Below, piece after piece: positions 54,106 to 63,578 of a stretch of 64,000 nucleotides of DNA. Below the pieces are notes generated by a model, which saw nothing but the letters and a program-made list of their open reading frames with translations, had not been told where the DNA came from and did not search any database. This stretch comes from Neobacillus sp. CF12. Its GTDB lineage: Bacteria > Bacillota > Bacilli > Bacillales > Cytobacillaceae. The DNA lies in the NCBI RefSeq assembly GCF_030348765.1, contig NZ_JAUCEU010000007.1, positions 248,001 through 312,000 on the forward strand, written 5' to 3'. Made by a program: the position numbers and the translations under genes. The stretch's first letter is position 1, and every line of letters begins with the position of its first letter.

Positions 54106-54933
54106 CTATAATCCAATATTCTTTTCGAACACTCCAGACTTTTTAATTCCTTCGATAACGGTGTATTCATTCTTTTTATACGCAAACCAATAGGACATTC
54201 CGATAAATAGTGCTCCGCCAACAGCATTACCTAGGAAAACAGGAACAAAGTTAGCAAGGTAATCCATCCAAGTGAGGTGTCCAGCAAAAATCGCCGCCGG
54301 GATGACAAACATGTTGGCAACCACGTGTTGAAATCCAATTGCAACAAAGGCCATCGTAGGGAACCAAATTCCTGCAATCTTTCCGATCATATCCTCGCTT
54401 CCGTAAGACAACCAAACAGCTGCAGCGACTAGCCAGTTGCAGCCGATACCCGAGACAAATGCTTGAAGAAATGTTGCATCTATTTTATGCTCTGCAATAT
54501 GAACAGTACACTCTAGGTAAACGCCTGTTTCTGTTAAACCGACAATATGTCCGAAAAAGTAAGCGACGAAGATAGCGCCTAGAAAATTGCTAACCGTGAT
54601 GAGTAGCCAGTTTTGCAGTACCTGTTTCGTTTTAATTTTATTTGCAAACTTCGCTAAGGGAACGACCATCATATTCCCAGTGAGCAGCTCTCCTCCTGCA
54701 ATTAATGTAAGGATAAGTCCTATAGGGAAGACGGAGGCACCCAAAATGGCACTGAGTCCCGATAAACCATCTGATAATGGAGCTGTAACACGAATATATA
54801 GCAGGAATCCTAATGAGATAAAAGCACCTGCTTGAAATCCTAATAGGAGTGTTGTTAATAATGGATAATTTGTTTTTTTAATCCCGTTTTTAATTGAAAT
54901 TTCTAGTATTTGATCGGGTTTGTAAAGTGACAT
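54106..54933 (-). CDS. formate/nitrite transporter (FNT) family channel
   Basis: The 275-residue, six-helix channel starts at 54933 (MSLYKPDQILEISIKNGIKK) after GAAAGGAAA. FNT features are GFQAGAFISLGFLLYI, GGELLTGNMMVVPLAKFANK, the NFLGAIFVAYFFGH helix, GIGCNWLVAAAVWLS and GFQHVVANMFVIPAAIFAG (pore histidine). It moves formate, nitrite or similar small anions. No formate dehydrogenase lies beside it. Confidence 0.92.
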   Translation of the reverse strand: MSLYKPDQILEISIKNGIKKTNYPLLTTLLLGFQAGAFISLGFLLYIRVTAPLSDGLSGLSAILGASVFPIGLILTLIAGGELLTGNMMVVPLAKFANKIKTKQVLQNWLLITVSNFLGAIFVAYFFGHIVGLTETGVYLECTVHIAEHKIDATFLQAFVSGIGCNWLVAAAVWLSYGSEDMIGKIAGIWFPTMAFVAIGFQHVVANMFVIPAAIFAGHLTWMDYLANFVPVFLGNAVGGALFIGMSYWFAYKKNEYTVIEGIKKSGVFEKNIGL

Positions 54934-55070
54934 GACAGTATTTCCTTTCTGAATGCAAATTGTGAAGAACATCACATATATTTCGTCTTTATTTTAACGC
55001 AATGAATCACAATATGCTGTGAACATTTCTTTAACATTATAAAGAAATAGAATTCTTCAAAACTGCAGTG

Positions 55071-55108
55071 AAAAAATTTCCATGCAAACCTTGCGTGGAA
55101 ATTTTTTT
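55071..55108. terminator. hairpin with T-run between divergent genes
   Basis: AAAAAATTTCCATGCAA (55071-55087) pairs with TTGCGTGGAAATTTTTTT (55091-55108, one G-U). Lying 66 bases upstream of the gene at 55174 and upstream of the FNT gene on the other strand, it cannot be a normal 3' terminator and may act as an attenuator. Confidence 0.6.
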
Positions 55109-55173
55109 GATGAACGCTTGCCTTTTAGTATAAAATGAGAGTTATAGTGTTACTGATTTTTGGAGGAATGTTT

Positions 55174-55671
55174 ATGACAGCTGTGAAGTCGGTAAAAATT
55201 GATGGCGAAGATATACATATTTTCAATAGTGCCATTTATATCTTTGAATCCCAAACAGGGTATACGCTCGAATTGGACTTGATCGTTAGTGAAGTTACCG
55301 TAAGAAAATATAAAAAAGTTGAAAATTTAATTATTGAGATAGAATTAGAAAATGGCAGGTTGATAGATTCAATTATGCATTTGAAAAACTTACCTGGTGG
55401 CTTGCCGCAGCTTAATTTATTCTGTGATCTTGAGGACATTGACGAGTTTGATGACCTTGATCGGGTGAGTGAATCTAGTTCATGGTTTCCAAATGCAGAA
55501 GAGGGAATCACACTGGAAGATATTCGGAAAGTAGAAATGCCCGACGAAGACATTAGTTTGAAATTAAAACTGCCGATTGATCAAGTTGAATGGTTAAAAA
55601 AGCAAAAAAAGGCAAGTTTGAATGAATTATTCAAAGAGTTTATTCGTGTGTATTGGGAAAAAGAGGAATAA
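55174..55671 (+). CDS. 165-residue acidic protein, unknown function
   Basis: ATG 55174 lies eight bases after GGAGGA (MTAVKSVKIDGEDIHIFNSA). The middle is rich in Asp/Glu (CDLEDIDEFDDLDRVSES), and the end (LPIDQVEWLKKQKKASLNEL) looks helical, like a ribbon-helix-helix or DNA-contact tail. No known family recognised. A strong hairpin with a T-run lies upstream, so expression may be attenuated. Confidence 0.7.
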   Translation: MTAVKSVKIDGEDIHIFNSAIYIFESQTGYTLELDLIVSEVTVRKYKKVENLIIEIELENGRLIDSIMHLKNLPGGLPQLNLFCDLEDIDEFDDLDRVSESSSWFPNAEEGITLEDIRKVEMPDEDISLKLKLPIDQVEWLKKQKKASLNELFKEFIRVYWEKEE

Positions 55672-55774
55672 GCGAATATTTATCAAAGGAGTATTTTATT
55701 AGAAAGTGGAATAAATAGAGTATCGGATTTAACAATTCTATTAATCAAATATATGGGTGAGGGGAGGAACGAAT

Positions 55775-56473
55775 ATGGCTGCAACTCCAAGACCGGCATC
55801 AACCGTTGTGATTATGGACGAATCATCAAGAGTTTATTTAACAAAGCGACCAGACTCGATGAAGTTTATGGGAGGATTCCACGTATTTCCCGGAGGGACT
55901 GTTGAAAAACATGATACAGTCGTTGAAAATGATTATGTGAATAGTGATGAGTCGCAACTTTCTGTTAGTCTTTCATTCTATATTGCTGCAGCTAGAGAAA
56001 TGTTTGAAGAAGTTGGGATATTGTTGGGGAATAGGCAAGATGGATTCCCGGTTCAAGTGCCAAAGGAAAAGGTAAATACCTATCGAAATGATCTACTTAT
56101 AGGTGAAATCCCTTTTATTCGCGTGTTAGCGCAAGAAAATCTACATTTTGATCCTCACTGTTTAACGTATTTCGGTCAAATTATCACACCAGAGGAAAGT
56201 CCGATTCGTTTTGATACCCGATTCTTTCTAGCAAAACTTCCACAAGGTCAAAATCCAGAGCCAGACCAAAAGGAGATTGATGGAGCGTTCTGGGTGAAGC
56301 CAGAAGTTGCGTTAACCGCATTTTATAATAAAGAAATAAAACTCGCACCACCAACCATTCTAGCACTTCAAGCTATCATTGATTTTCAACAGAGTGGTAT
56401 CTTAAAGATGTCCGTATCACAAAAGGATTTAATGAGTTTGATTAAGGAATTACGAAAGAATGATCTTTTTTAA
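55775..56473 (+). CDS. NUDIX hydrolase
   Basis: A 232-residue NUDIX protein starting MAATPRPASTVVIMDESSRV after GGGGAGGAA. The NUDIX box is split by an insertion: FPGGTVEKHD, then about 25 residues, then AAAREMFEEVGILL with the REXXEEXG core. This longer form resembles NUDT7/NUDT19-type (CoA or nucleotide diphosphate) hydrolases. Substrate not certain. Confidence 0.86.
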   Translation: MAATPRPASTVVIMDESSRVYLTKRPDSMKFMGGFHVFPGGTVEKHDTVVENDYVNSDESQLSVSLSFYIAAAREMFEEVGILLGNRQDGFPVQVPKEKVNTYRNDLLIGEIPFIRVLAQENLHFDPHCLTYFGQIITPEESPIRFDTRFFLAKLPQGQNPEPDQKEIDGAFWVKPEVALTAFYNKEIKLAPPTILALQAIIDFQQSGILKMSVSQKDLMSLIKELRKNDLF

Positions 56474-56522
56474 ACGCTATATTCCAATAAATTAATACTT
56501 CATGATAAAGGGGATCCTATTC

Positions 56523-57275
56523 ATGCAAATTACATTTGAAGACATTTATATACATGGCCTTGTAGTAGCCGAAAATAATCGATACAAACATTTTCATTTT
56601 CCGGAAATGTTATCAAGATACGATAGTAATTACATTGAATTTAAAGTATTTCCGACACTGGATGAATTTAAAATTGAGGAAGGATATTTAAGAGATTATC
56701 ATCAAAAAAATGGCCAAAAGCATGTAAAATTTAAATTTCCAGTTAATGAAAAAATCCCAGCTGAGTTAGTGAATTACTTAAATCTAGTAGGTTATGATCT
56801 GGGTTTTCTTGAACTCTATGCCATTCAACCAAAACTATTTCCGAAAGTGAAGGAAAATCCTGATATAGAGGTGCAAATTGTAACGGAGGATAATCTTAAA
56901 GCATTTCTTGCCTTACAGTATCAGCAGGATATCGTTTTTGGAAGTAATTTTGCCAATCAAAAGGTTGAATTAAACAAAAGTATATTTGCAGACCCGAATA
57001 TCCTGCAGCTGCTCGCTTTATATAAAGGAACACCAGCTGGGGCAGTCGATGTCATTATTTCGAAGGACACAGCTGAAATAGATAATTTAGGTGTGGATGA
57101 AGCCTTTCAAAAGAAAGGAATCGGCAGCAGAATACAGAGATTTGTCATGGATACCTTCCAGGATAAGACCGTCATTTTAGTCGCAGATGGTCAGGACACT
57201 CCAAGAGACATGTATAAGCGGCAAAACTATAAATGTCTTGGTTTTCAATATTACACACAAAAAGTTTATGAATAA
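56523..57275 (+). CDS. GNAT-family N-acetyltransferase
   Basis: A 250-residue protein beginning MQITFEDIYIHGLVVAENNR. An N-terminal domain of about 110 residues precedes the acetyl-CoA domain, with the motif AEIDNLGVDEAFQKKGIGSRIQRF (QxxGIG). Two-domain GNATs of this kind occur in Bacillus; substrate unknown. It lies 49 bases after the NUDIX gene and may be co-transcribed. Confidence 0.85.
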   Translation: MQITFEDIYIHGLVVAENNRYKHFHFPEMLSRYDSNYIEFKVFPTLDEFKIEEGYLRDYHQKNGQKHVKFKFPVNEKIPAELVNYLNLVGYDLGFLELYAIQPKLFPKVKENPDIEVQIVTEDNLKAFLALQYQQDIVFGSNFANQKVELNKSIFADPNILQLLALYKGTPAGAVDVIISKDTAEIDNLGVDEAFQKKGIGSRIQRFVMDTFQDKTVILVADGQDTPRDMYKRQNYKCLGFQYYTQKVYE

Positions 57276-57276
57276 T

Positions 57277-57318
57277 AAAGAAGCAGGACTGGCCCATTCC
57301 AGTCCTGCTTCTTTTTAT
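57277..57318. terminator. bidirectional terminator
   Basis: AAAGAAGCAGGACTGG (57277-57292) pairs perfectly with CCAGTCCTGCTTCTTT (57299-57314), between the converging GNAT and NCS2 genes. Confidence 0.9.
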
Positions 57319-58658
57319 GTTAGTGACTCTTGATTTGTAGCAACTGCTTTTTTTCGTTCATGCGGAATGACTAGATTAAGAACAACCGTAGCAAGCGCTC
57401 CAACAGCTGTACCAGAAGATAAGATGTAATTTGCAAAGTCTGGAACGCTATATAGAATTTCTTTTGGAAGAACGATCGTACCGATTGTTAATAGAATTGG
57501 AACACCAATTACCATCATATTTCGATCATCAATTACCACATGCTGAATCACTTTCATCCCATTCATCACAATCGCCACACAGACAACTCCGAAAATTCCT
57601 TGGATGACTGGTTCAGGGACACATGTAATCACAGCTGATAATTTCGGAACTAACCCTAAAGCGATTAAGATAATCCCTGCACTAATGATCGCCATTCTGC
57701 TTGCTACGCCGGTAATCGCGATAATTCCAGCATTAGAAGAATATCCTGTCATCGGGGTACCACCGAAAAGTGAACCTACGAAACATCCAATTCCTTCACC
57801 AACAGAGGCTCTGTTCAATCTTTTTTCATCCAATTCACTGCCTGTTACCGTTGACACGACAAACCATGTCCCAGTTGTTTCTATTAAGATAACAAGATAA
57901 ATAAATACCATTGTAAGGATGGCTTGTAAATCAAATACAGGCTTACCAAATGGGAAAAAGCTAGGAAGTGAAAACCAAGCTGCTTCTTTTACAGTTGAGA
58001 AATCGACGGAACCAAATAGTGATGCGGTGAACGTTCCTGCGAAAATCGCCAGAATAACAGATACTAAGCGGAAAAATGTTCCATAGCCTTTTTTCTTTCT
58101 TCCAAGAAGGATACAAATAATTAAGACTGCTGCAGAAACAAATCCGATTAATACATTGTGACCGACATTACCTGGTGCATTGTAAATGCTAGTAAAGGCA
58201 GCAGGCATTAAGGAAATCCCTACAATTACGATTACAGTTCCGCCAACTAGCGGAGGAATAATCTTCTTAACGGATTTAGCAAACCATTTTAATGGATAGC
58301 CTAGGACTGCTATTAATAGTGCACCAGGTAATAGGCTTCCAAACACTGCCCCCATACCTAGCTTACCGCCAATTGCTGCCAAAGCACCGATAGGGACATA
58401 AGATGGTCCTTGAACGACTGGCAACCTGAGGCCGCCAATGGTTTGAATGAGAGTGGCAATTCCGGCTGCCAAGAAACACATTTGAATGAAGTATGTAGTA
58501 TTCATCGTATCTAACGCCAATAACCCAGCAATAATGATGGGAGCAATATATAAATCCATCGCCAGTACATGCTGCATACCTAGCAGAAGTGCTTTACCCC
58601 AACCGATTTTTTCATCTACTCCTACTATAATGTTCGTGTTTTGCTCATTTTGTGCCAC
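57315..58658 (-). CDS. NCS2-family nucleobase permease
   Basis: A 447-residue, fourteen-helix transporter. Typical NCS2 motifs are LQHVLAM-like GMQHVLAMDLYIAPIIIAG near the start, the substrate-site QGPSYVPIGALAAIGG, and the late GMTGYSSNAG-like segment GTPMTGYSSNAGIIAITGVA. It takes up uracil, xanthine or another purine. No purine riboswitch is visible upstream. It is divergent from a Rieske oxygenase gene 272 bases away; a shared role in purine or heterocycle breakdown is possible. Confidence 0.9.
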   Translation of the reverse strand: MAQNEQNTNIIVGVDEKIGWGKALLLGMQHVLAMDLYIAPIIIAGLLALDTMNTTYFIQMCFLAAGIATLIQTIGGLRLPVVQGPSYVPIGALAAIGGKLGMGAVFGSLLPGALLIAVLGYPLKWFAKSVKKIIPPLVGGTVIVIVGISLMPAAFTSIYNAPGNVGHNVLIGFVSAAVLIICILLGRKKKGYGTFFRLVSVILAIFAGTFTASLFGSVDFSTVKEAAWFSLPSFFPFGKPVFDLQAILTMVFIYLVILIETTGTWFVVSTVTGSELDEKRLNRASVGEGIGCFVGSLFGGTPMTGYSSNAGIIAITGVASRMAIISAGIILIALGLVPKLSAVITCVPEPVIQGIFGVVCVAIVMNGMKVIQHVVIDDRNMMVIGVPILLTIGTIVLPKEILYSVPDFANYILSSGTAVGALATVVLNLVIPHERKKAVATNQESLT

Positions 58659-58930
58659 GGAACCATTCTCCTTTATTTTAATTTTATGTAAAAAAGTTAT
58701 CTAGAAGTCTGATGAATTTGTTTATAATAATGACATTCAGGAAGTTTATTACTGCGCAGATAATAAAAACCCTATTTGAATTATAATGGCGGATTTATAG
58801 ATTGTAAATATATTAAAAACGAATAATTAAAATAAATATTAAAGTATCGTTCGTGTTTTTGGGTTGACTTTGAAATCTACTATTCTTAAAATAAAGGTAG
58901 TATATTGGAAAGCTAAAAGGGGATGTCAAA

Positions 58931-59908
58931 ATGATAATCAATGATACCGTTTTACGTAGTGATTGGATCGTTGCTTGTAAAATAGATGATGTAAAGGAAG
59001 AGCCGATACAAGTAGTTGTGATGGGTGAAAGAGTTGTATTATTCCGAAATGAACAAGGCATTCATGCCTTCAAGGATTTATGTATACATCGAGGAGCTGC
59101 ACTTTCTCTAGGGTGCGTGAGAGATGGCAATCTTGTATGCCCGTATCATGGATGGGAATATAATGATGAGGGCACATGTACTAAAATTCCACAGCTTCCA
59201 GAAGGGAAATCCATTCCACTAAAAGCTAGAGCGATTAAATATACATGTAGAGAAGATTATGGGTTTGTTTGGATTAATCTTGAAAACAACAATCCTGAAT
59301 TTCTTCCTTATCCAGAATTTAATGAAACAAGTTATCGCAATATCTTATGGGGACCACAAGAAGTAAATGCAAATCCGCCAAGAATTGTCGAGAATTTCCT
59401 TGATGTTGGCCACCTTTCCTTCATTCACGAAGGATTTCTAGGCGTACCGGAGCACCCTGAAATCGGAGATTATGATGTTCATACTGAAGGAAATCGGATT
59501 TTCTCAGATGAAATTGAGATATTCCAGCCAGACCCGGATGGTAGTGGAGTTGCGAAGGATGTATATTACACCTATGAAATCGTTCGTTCTTTAACAGTCC
59601 GTTTCACAAAAAGAGATCCCGATACAGACAATAGAATGACGATTTTACTAACCATACTTCCGGTTACAGAAGGAAAATCAATTGCCTATGGCATTATGTC
59701 CTTCAACTATGAAACGGGCACAACCGATCAGGAAACAATCGATTTCCAGGACATGATCTTTGCTCAAGATAAACCAATCGTCGAAAACCAAAAACCAGAA
59801 CTCCTACCCCTTGACTTACAAGTAGAACTATCACTAAAATGCGACCGAATGAGCATCGCCTACCGAAAATATCTAAAAAAGCTCGGCGTTACACTTGGAA
59901 CAGAATAA
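58931..59908 (+). CDS. Rieske non-heme iron oxygenase (VanA-like)
   Basis: A 325-residue oxygenase. The Rieske [2Fe-2S] ligands are CIHRG and CPYHGWEY (CxH...CxxH). The mononuclear iron site is ENFLDVGHLSFIHEG (D/E-x-x-x-H-x-x-x-x-H). The C-terminal LXXXF-type domain is complete. It hydroxylates or demethylates an aromatic or heterocyclic compound and needs a reductase, which is not encoded here. AAAGGGG precedes the ATG. Confidence 0.9.
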   Translation: MIINDTVLRSDWIVACKIDDVKEEPIQVVVMGERVVLFRNEQGIHAFKDLCIHRGAALSLGCVRDGNLVCPYHGWEYNDEGTCTKIPQLPEGKSIPLKARAIKYTCREDYGFVWINLENNNPEFLPYPEFNETSYRNILWGPQEVNANPPRIVENFLDVGHLSFIHEGFLGVPEHPEIGDYDVHTEGNRIFSDEIEIFQPDPDGSGVAKDVYYTYEIVRSLTVRFTKRDPDTDNRMTILLTILPVTEGKSIAYGIMSFNYETGTTDQETIDFQDMIFAQDKPIVENQKPELLPLDLQVELSLKCDRMSIAYRKYLKKLGVTLGTE

Positions 59909-59909
59909 T

Positions 59910-59954
59910 GGTGCCTGTCACCACCCGTGGACACTGTCCGCCTGAGGTGGACAG
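59910..59954. repeat. Bacillus-type GGTGCCTGTCACC repeat with hairpin
   Basis: GGTG-CCTGT-CACC (59910-59922) and CTGTCCGCC-TGA-GGTGGACAG (59934-59954) are two neighbouring dyads. Sequences of this GGTGACAGGCACC kind are dispersed in Bacillus intergenic regions. Function unknown. Confidence 0.5.
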
Positions 59955-59966
59955 TTTGAAAATGGA

Positions 59967-60008
59967 AAACGCCAAACCCTAATTATCCAAAGGTTTGGCG
60001 TTTTTTTT
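59967..60008. terminator. bidirectional terminator
   Basis: AAAACGCCAAACC (59967-59979) pairs perfectly with GGTTTGGCGTTTT (59992-60004), with further Ts. Confidence 0.9.
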
Positions 60009-61664
60009 AGCGAGATAGTATGGTTAGATGGTTGTTCTGGTTTGGTGGAACCATTGGATAGACGTTTTCTTCTTCTATTATATTAAATTCCATAAGGACA
60101 GGTCCGGTACGTTGTAAAGCCTCTGCAATAATCTTCTGAGTTTCTTCGTCTGTTTGTGCTTTAAGACCTTCTACACCGTAAGCCAGTGCGAGTTGAGAGA
60201 AAGCAGGGGAAATCATTTTAACCTCCGAATATCTTCCCTGATAAAACAGTTCCTGCCATTGACGTACCATGCCTAGGTAGCCATTATTTAAGATCGCTAT
60301 TTTAATTGGAAGCTGATACTTCACTACCGTTATCAATTCCTGAAGATTCATTTGAAAGCTGCCATCCCCAGAGACACAAATAACGGATTTTCCAGGGTGA
60401 GAGGCAGCAACTCCAATGGCAGCAGGCAATCCATAACCCATTGTTCCTAGACCGCCTGAAGTAATGAGAGTTCTAGGTTGTGTAAACACATAATGATGAG
60501 CCGTCCAAATTTGATGTTGACCGACATCTGTAACTACAATCGTATCTTGAGAGGAAAAGTCACTTAAGTGCCGGATCACCGTCTGTGGTTTAAGCAGACT
60601 GTTAGATTTATCAAATCGAGGGACTGTTCGTTTCCAATCACCACTTCGTTTGTCCAAATTTCTATATTTCTTTTAATATGTTGGTAATCTAAAAGATTTT
60701 TTATATTTTGGATGAATTCTTTGGCATCGCTGACAACAGGTAAATCTACTGAAATGATTTTATTTATCTCAGCAGGATCTATATCCACATGAATCTTTGT
60801 CGACTTTGGCGAGAAACCGGTAATTCTCCCTGTCACACGATCACTGAAACGAATCCCGATACAAATTAACAGGTCAGCATGGTGTACGGCTTTATTGGCT
60901 GCAAAAGTTCCATGCATTCCTAACATCCCCAAATATAACGGATTTCCTGCCTCCATTGAACCAATTCCCAATAGAGAACTAACGACAGGAATTCGAGACC
61001 GCTCCACAAACTCTCTTAATTCATCGGAAGCACCAGTAGCAATTACACCTCCTCCAATAAAAAGAACTGGTTTTCTTGCATTTTCGATTAATTCTCTTGC
61101 TCTATTAACTGATTTTTCAAGTTTAGTCTTATCTACTTTGGTCGGACTAACCCGCCAAGTTAGATTATCCTTTATAATGGTATCTGGTGAAATTTCAATT
61201 AATACAGGGCCAGGTCTTCCACTAATCGCTAAGGTCTTAGCTTTTTTGAGAACTTCATTTAGACCATTTACGTCCTTCATAGTAATGGAGTGCTTTGTGA
61301 TTGCCATTGTAAGCCCTGAAATATTTAATTCGCGTAGTGCTTCTTTGATTTGACGATTTTGCTGAAATTGACCAACAATAATTACTAACGGTACAGAATC
61401 ACTAAAGGCGGTGGCTATCCCTGTGACCCCATTAGTAATTCCAGAAGCAGATGTAAGCAAAACCACACCAGGTCTGCCTGTTGCTCGGGCGTAACCATCA
61501 GCAGCATGAACGGCAGCTTGTTCATGTATCATCTGATAATAACGGACATTCATCTCTTTGGTGACCATTTTTAAAGAATATTCTAAATTATTTAGAATGC
61601 CTTGTATGTGAAATAAATCATGGTTTCGAAGTTTTTCGTATTTTTCAAAGCCTTCAAATGGCAT
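60007..61664 (-). pseudogene. acetolactate-synthase-like ThDP enzyme, frameshifted
   Basis: The N-terminal part (61664 to about 60640) holds the catalytic-Glu motif MIHEQAAVHAADGYARATGRPG and the central domain PVLFIGGGVIATGAS. The C-terminal part (60657 to 60007) holds the ThDP site GLGTMGYGLPAAIG and VICVSGDGSFQMNLQELITV (GDGSF...N). The frames change at about 60636-60644: TNEVV is followed one frame over by DWKRTVPRFDKSN, so one base is missing. The extreme N-terminus (MPFEGFEKYEKLRNHDLFH) lacks the usual FGxPG motif, so the gene may also be damaged there. A functional enzyme would make acetolactate or a related product. Confidence 0.85.
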
Positions 61665-61785
61665 AGATTAGCTTAGGGAGTTAAAATAGTTTTTATTATT
61701 CTTAAATTGGAAAAAATCAATATACCTATCAATCTTCTATTATGGTATCTTATTTAGGTGAACTTTAGTAGGAGGTAGTGCCTGT

Positions 61786-62907
61786 ATGCTTGATACACCG
61801 TTCTGGTATTTTTCAATTCTATTTCTTGTATTTGTAACTTTCTATAAAATATATAAACTAAAAGTTAACAATAGGATATCTCCTAGTAATATAGATTCCC
61901 AATTAGACAGCGTCATTTCATTCCTAGAAGAAAATGGCGGAAATCATATTTCCCATCTTATTTTGTTGCAGGATAAGGATGTATATTGGGCTGTAGAAGA
62001 ACAAGTGTTAATTGTTTTTAAGCGAATAGGAAATAAATTAGTTGTTCTAGGTGACCCGATAGGTGCAGAATCTTTAATTTCTAAGTCTATCAAAGAATTT
62101 CAGGAGTACAGTGCAAGTAAGGGACTTAAGCCGATATTCTATCAAATCAGCCCACGATTCATGCATTTATATCATGATACTGGCTATCGTTTCTTTAAAT
62201 TAGGGGAAGAAGGAATTGTAAATCTCCACAATTTTTCGATCGAGGGGAAGCAGGGTGCTAAATTACGAACTAGGTTGAATAAATTTGCTCGTAATTCTTT
62301 TACGTTTAATGTAATCATGCCGCCTTATTCTAAGACTTTACTTTCAGAGCTAAAAGGAATATCAGATTCGTGGTTAGGGAACCAAAAGGAAAAAGGATTC
62401 TCAGTCGTTTCATTTAGCGAGGAATATGTTTCTTGTTTTCCTATCGCGCTATTAAATGACCCAACCGGGAAGGTAGTTGCTTTTGCTACACTTGCAACTG
62501 ATCACAAAAAATCAATCACCATCGACTTAATGAGAAAATTTCCAGATAGCCCACATGGAACGATGGATGTTTTGTTTATTCAAATCTTTAAGTGGGCAAA
62601 AGAACACGGGTACCAGAATTGTAGCTTAGGAATGGCGCCACTTTCAAACGTAGGAGATTGCAAATACTCCTTCAAAAGTGAAAAACTGATTCGACTAGCC
62701 TACCTGCACGGTAATACAATGTACAACTTCAAAGGACTCAAAGAATTTAAAAACAAATTCGCAAGCGGTTGGGAGCCTAAGTACCTGGCTTACAGAAAAA
62801 CCTTCCTGCCAGTTGTCATCATCCAACTATTGCTCCTGGTCAACAGCACACCACATCCAAAAAACATCGTAGACAAAATCAAATACCTAATGAAAAAAAC
62901 AGGATAA
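61786..62907 (+). CDS. stand-alone MprF catalytic domain (DUF2156)
   Basis: A 373-residue protein with one N-terminal membrane segment (FWYFSILFLVFVTFYKIYK), followed by the cytosolic aminoacyl-phosphatidylglycerol synthase domain. Matching stretches are AVEEQVLIVFKRIGNKLVVL, GDPIGAESL, KPIFYQISPRFMHLYHD, MDVLFIQIFKWAKEHGY and SLGMAPLSNVGD. Full MprF has a large N-terminal flippase of many helices, absent here. It may transfer Lys or Ala from tRNA to lipids without flipping, or work with another flippase. The preceding AGGAGG supports the ATG. Confidence 0.88.
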   Translation: MLDTPFWYFSILFLVFVTFYKIYKLKVNNRISPSNIDSQLDSVISFLEENGGNHISHLILLQDKDVYWAVEEQVLIVFKRIGNKLVVLGDPIGAESLISKSIKEFQEYSASKGLKPIFYQISPRFMHLYHDTGYRFFKLGEEGIVNLHNFSIEGKQGAKLRTRLNKFARNSFTFNVIMPPYSKTLLSELKGISDSWLGNQKEKGFSVVSFSEEYVSCFPIALLNDPTGKVVAFATLATDHKKSITIDLMRKFPDSPHGTMDVLFIQIFKWAKEHGYQNCSLGMAPLSNVGDCKYSFKSEKLIRLAYLHGNTMYNFKGLKEFKNKFASGWEPKYLAYRKTFLPVVIIQLLLLVNSTPHPKNIVDKIKYLMKKTG

Positions 62908-62928
62908 AGGTGCCATTAGGCGCCTTTA
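62906..62928 (+). terminator. MprF-like gene terminator
   Basis: AAAGGTGCC (62906-62914) pairs, with one G-U, with GGCGCCTTT (62919-62927), starting inside the stop codon. Confidence 0.7.
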
Positions 62929-63105
62929 TGTGCCTTAAAAACTTCAATTTTGATACCCACTATTGATGGCTAATGGTTTGCAAGTTCCCCGAAGAATTAT
63001 TACCTGGCCAGCTTTTAGATTTTCTCCAAATTCTCCTACTGCCAAAGCTAGCAAACAGTAGCAAACTTATTTAGCGCTTCAGTTTTTATTAATTTCAAAA
63101 TCAGG

Positions 63106-63357
63106 TCATTTTTCCATTTCATCATCTGTTTGCTCAGGAGTTCCATCGTGAATATCATGAAGGAAGCGTCTATTTTCTCGGTTTTTATAATCATTATTGC
63201 TCTCATTTACATTCGTTTTCCGATCATAGTGGACAGGACGGAAGTTAACATCATTCTCACGATTTAAAGCATCTCTCTTGTCAGCAGTGTTACATCCTGA
63301 TAAAAGGCTTATTAAAAGGAAATTAGTTAGAATTGTGATTTTCCATTTGAGTTTCAT
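63106..63357 (-). CDS. small hydrophilic lipoprotein
   Basis: The 83-residue product has a lipoprotein signal (MKLKWKITILTNFLLISLLS then GCN, lipobox LLSGC). Its exposed tail is rich in Asn, Asp, Arg and Glu (ENDVNFRPVHYDRKTNVNES). Such short lipoproteins occur in sporulating Bacillus (YhcN/CotP-like), but the family is not clear. Confidence 0.75.
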   Translation of the reverse strand: MKLKWKITILTNFLLISLLSGCNTADKRDALNRENDVNFRPVHYDRKTNVNESNNDYKNRENRRFLHDIHDGTPEQTDDEMEK

Positions 63358-63449
63358 ACCATTACTCCTCGATTCTTTTATTGGGAATATTTTTACTATG
63401 TACGTACAACCATGTTTTTATCGAAAAATTGATTGTGTAAATATTTACA

Positions 63450-63496
63450 AATAAAAAACCATTTGCAATCCTTAAATAAAGAATACAAATGGTTAA
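63450..63496 (-). terminator. terminator of the edge transporter gene
   Basis: AACCATTTG (63457-63465) pairs with CAAATGGTT (63486-63494). On the minus strand it is followed by TTTTTTAT. Confidence 0.75.
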
Positions 63497-63578
63497 AATA
63501 ATGGAGTAAATTCTAAATAAGAGATTACCCTTGTATAAGATAACCCACTACTTGTCGTTCCATTATTTAATAAATGGA

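Noticed and set aside
58659..58930. Purine riboswitch before the NCS2 permease
   Set aside because: The conserved purine-aptamer core and paired loops are not present on the minus strand here.
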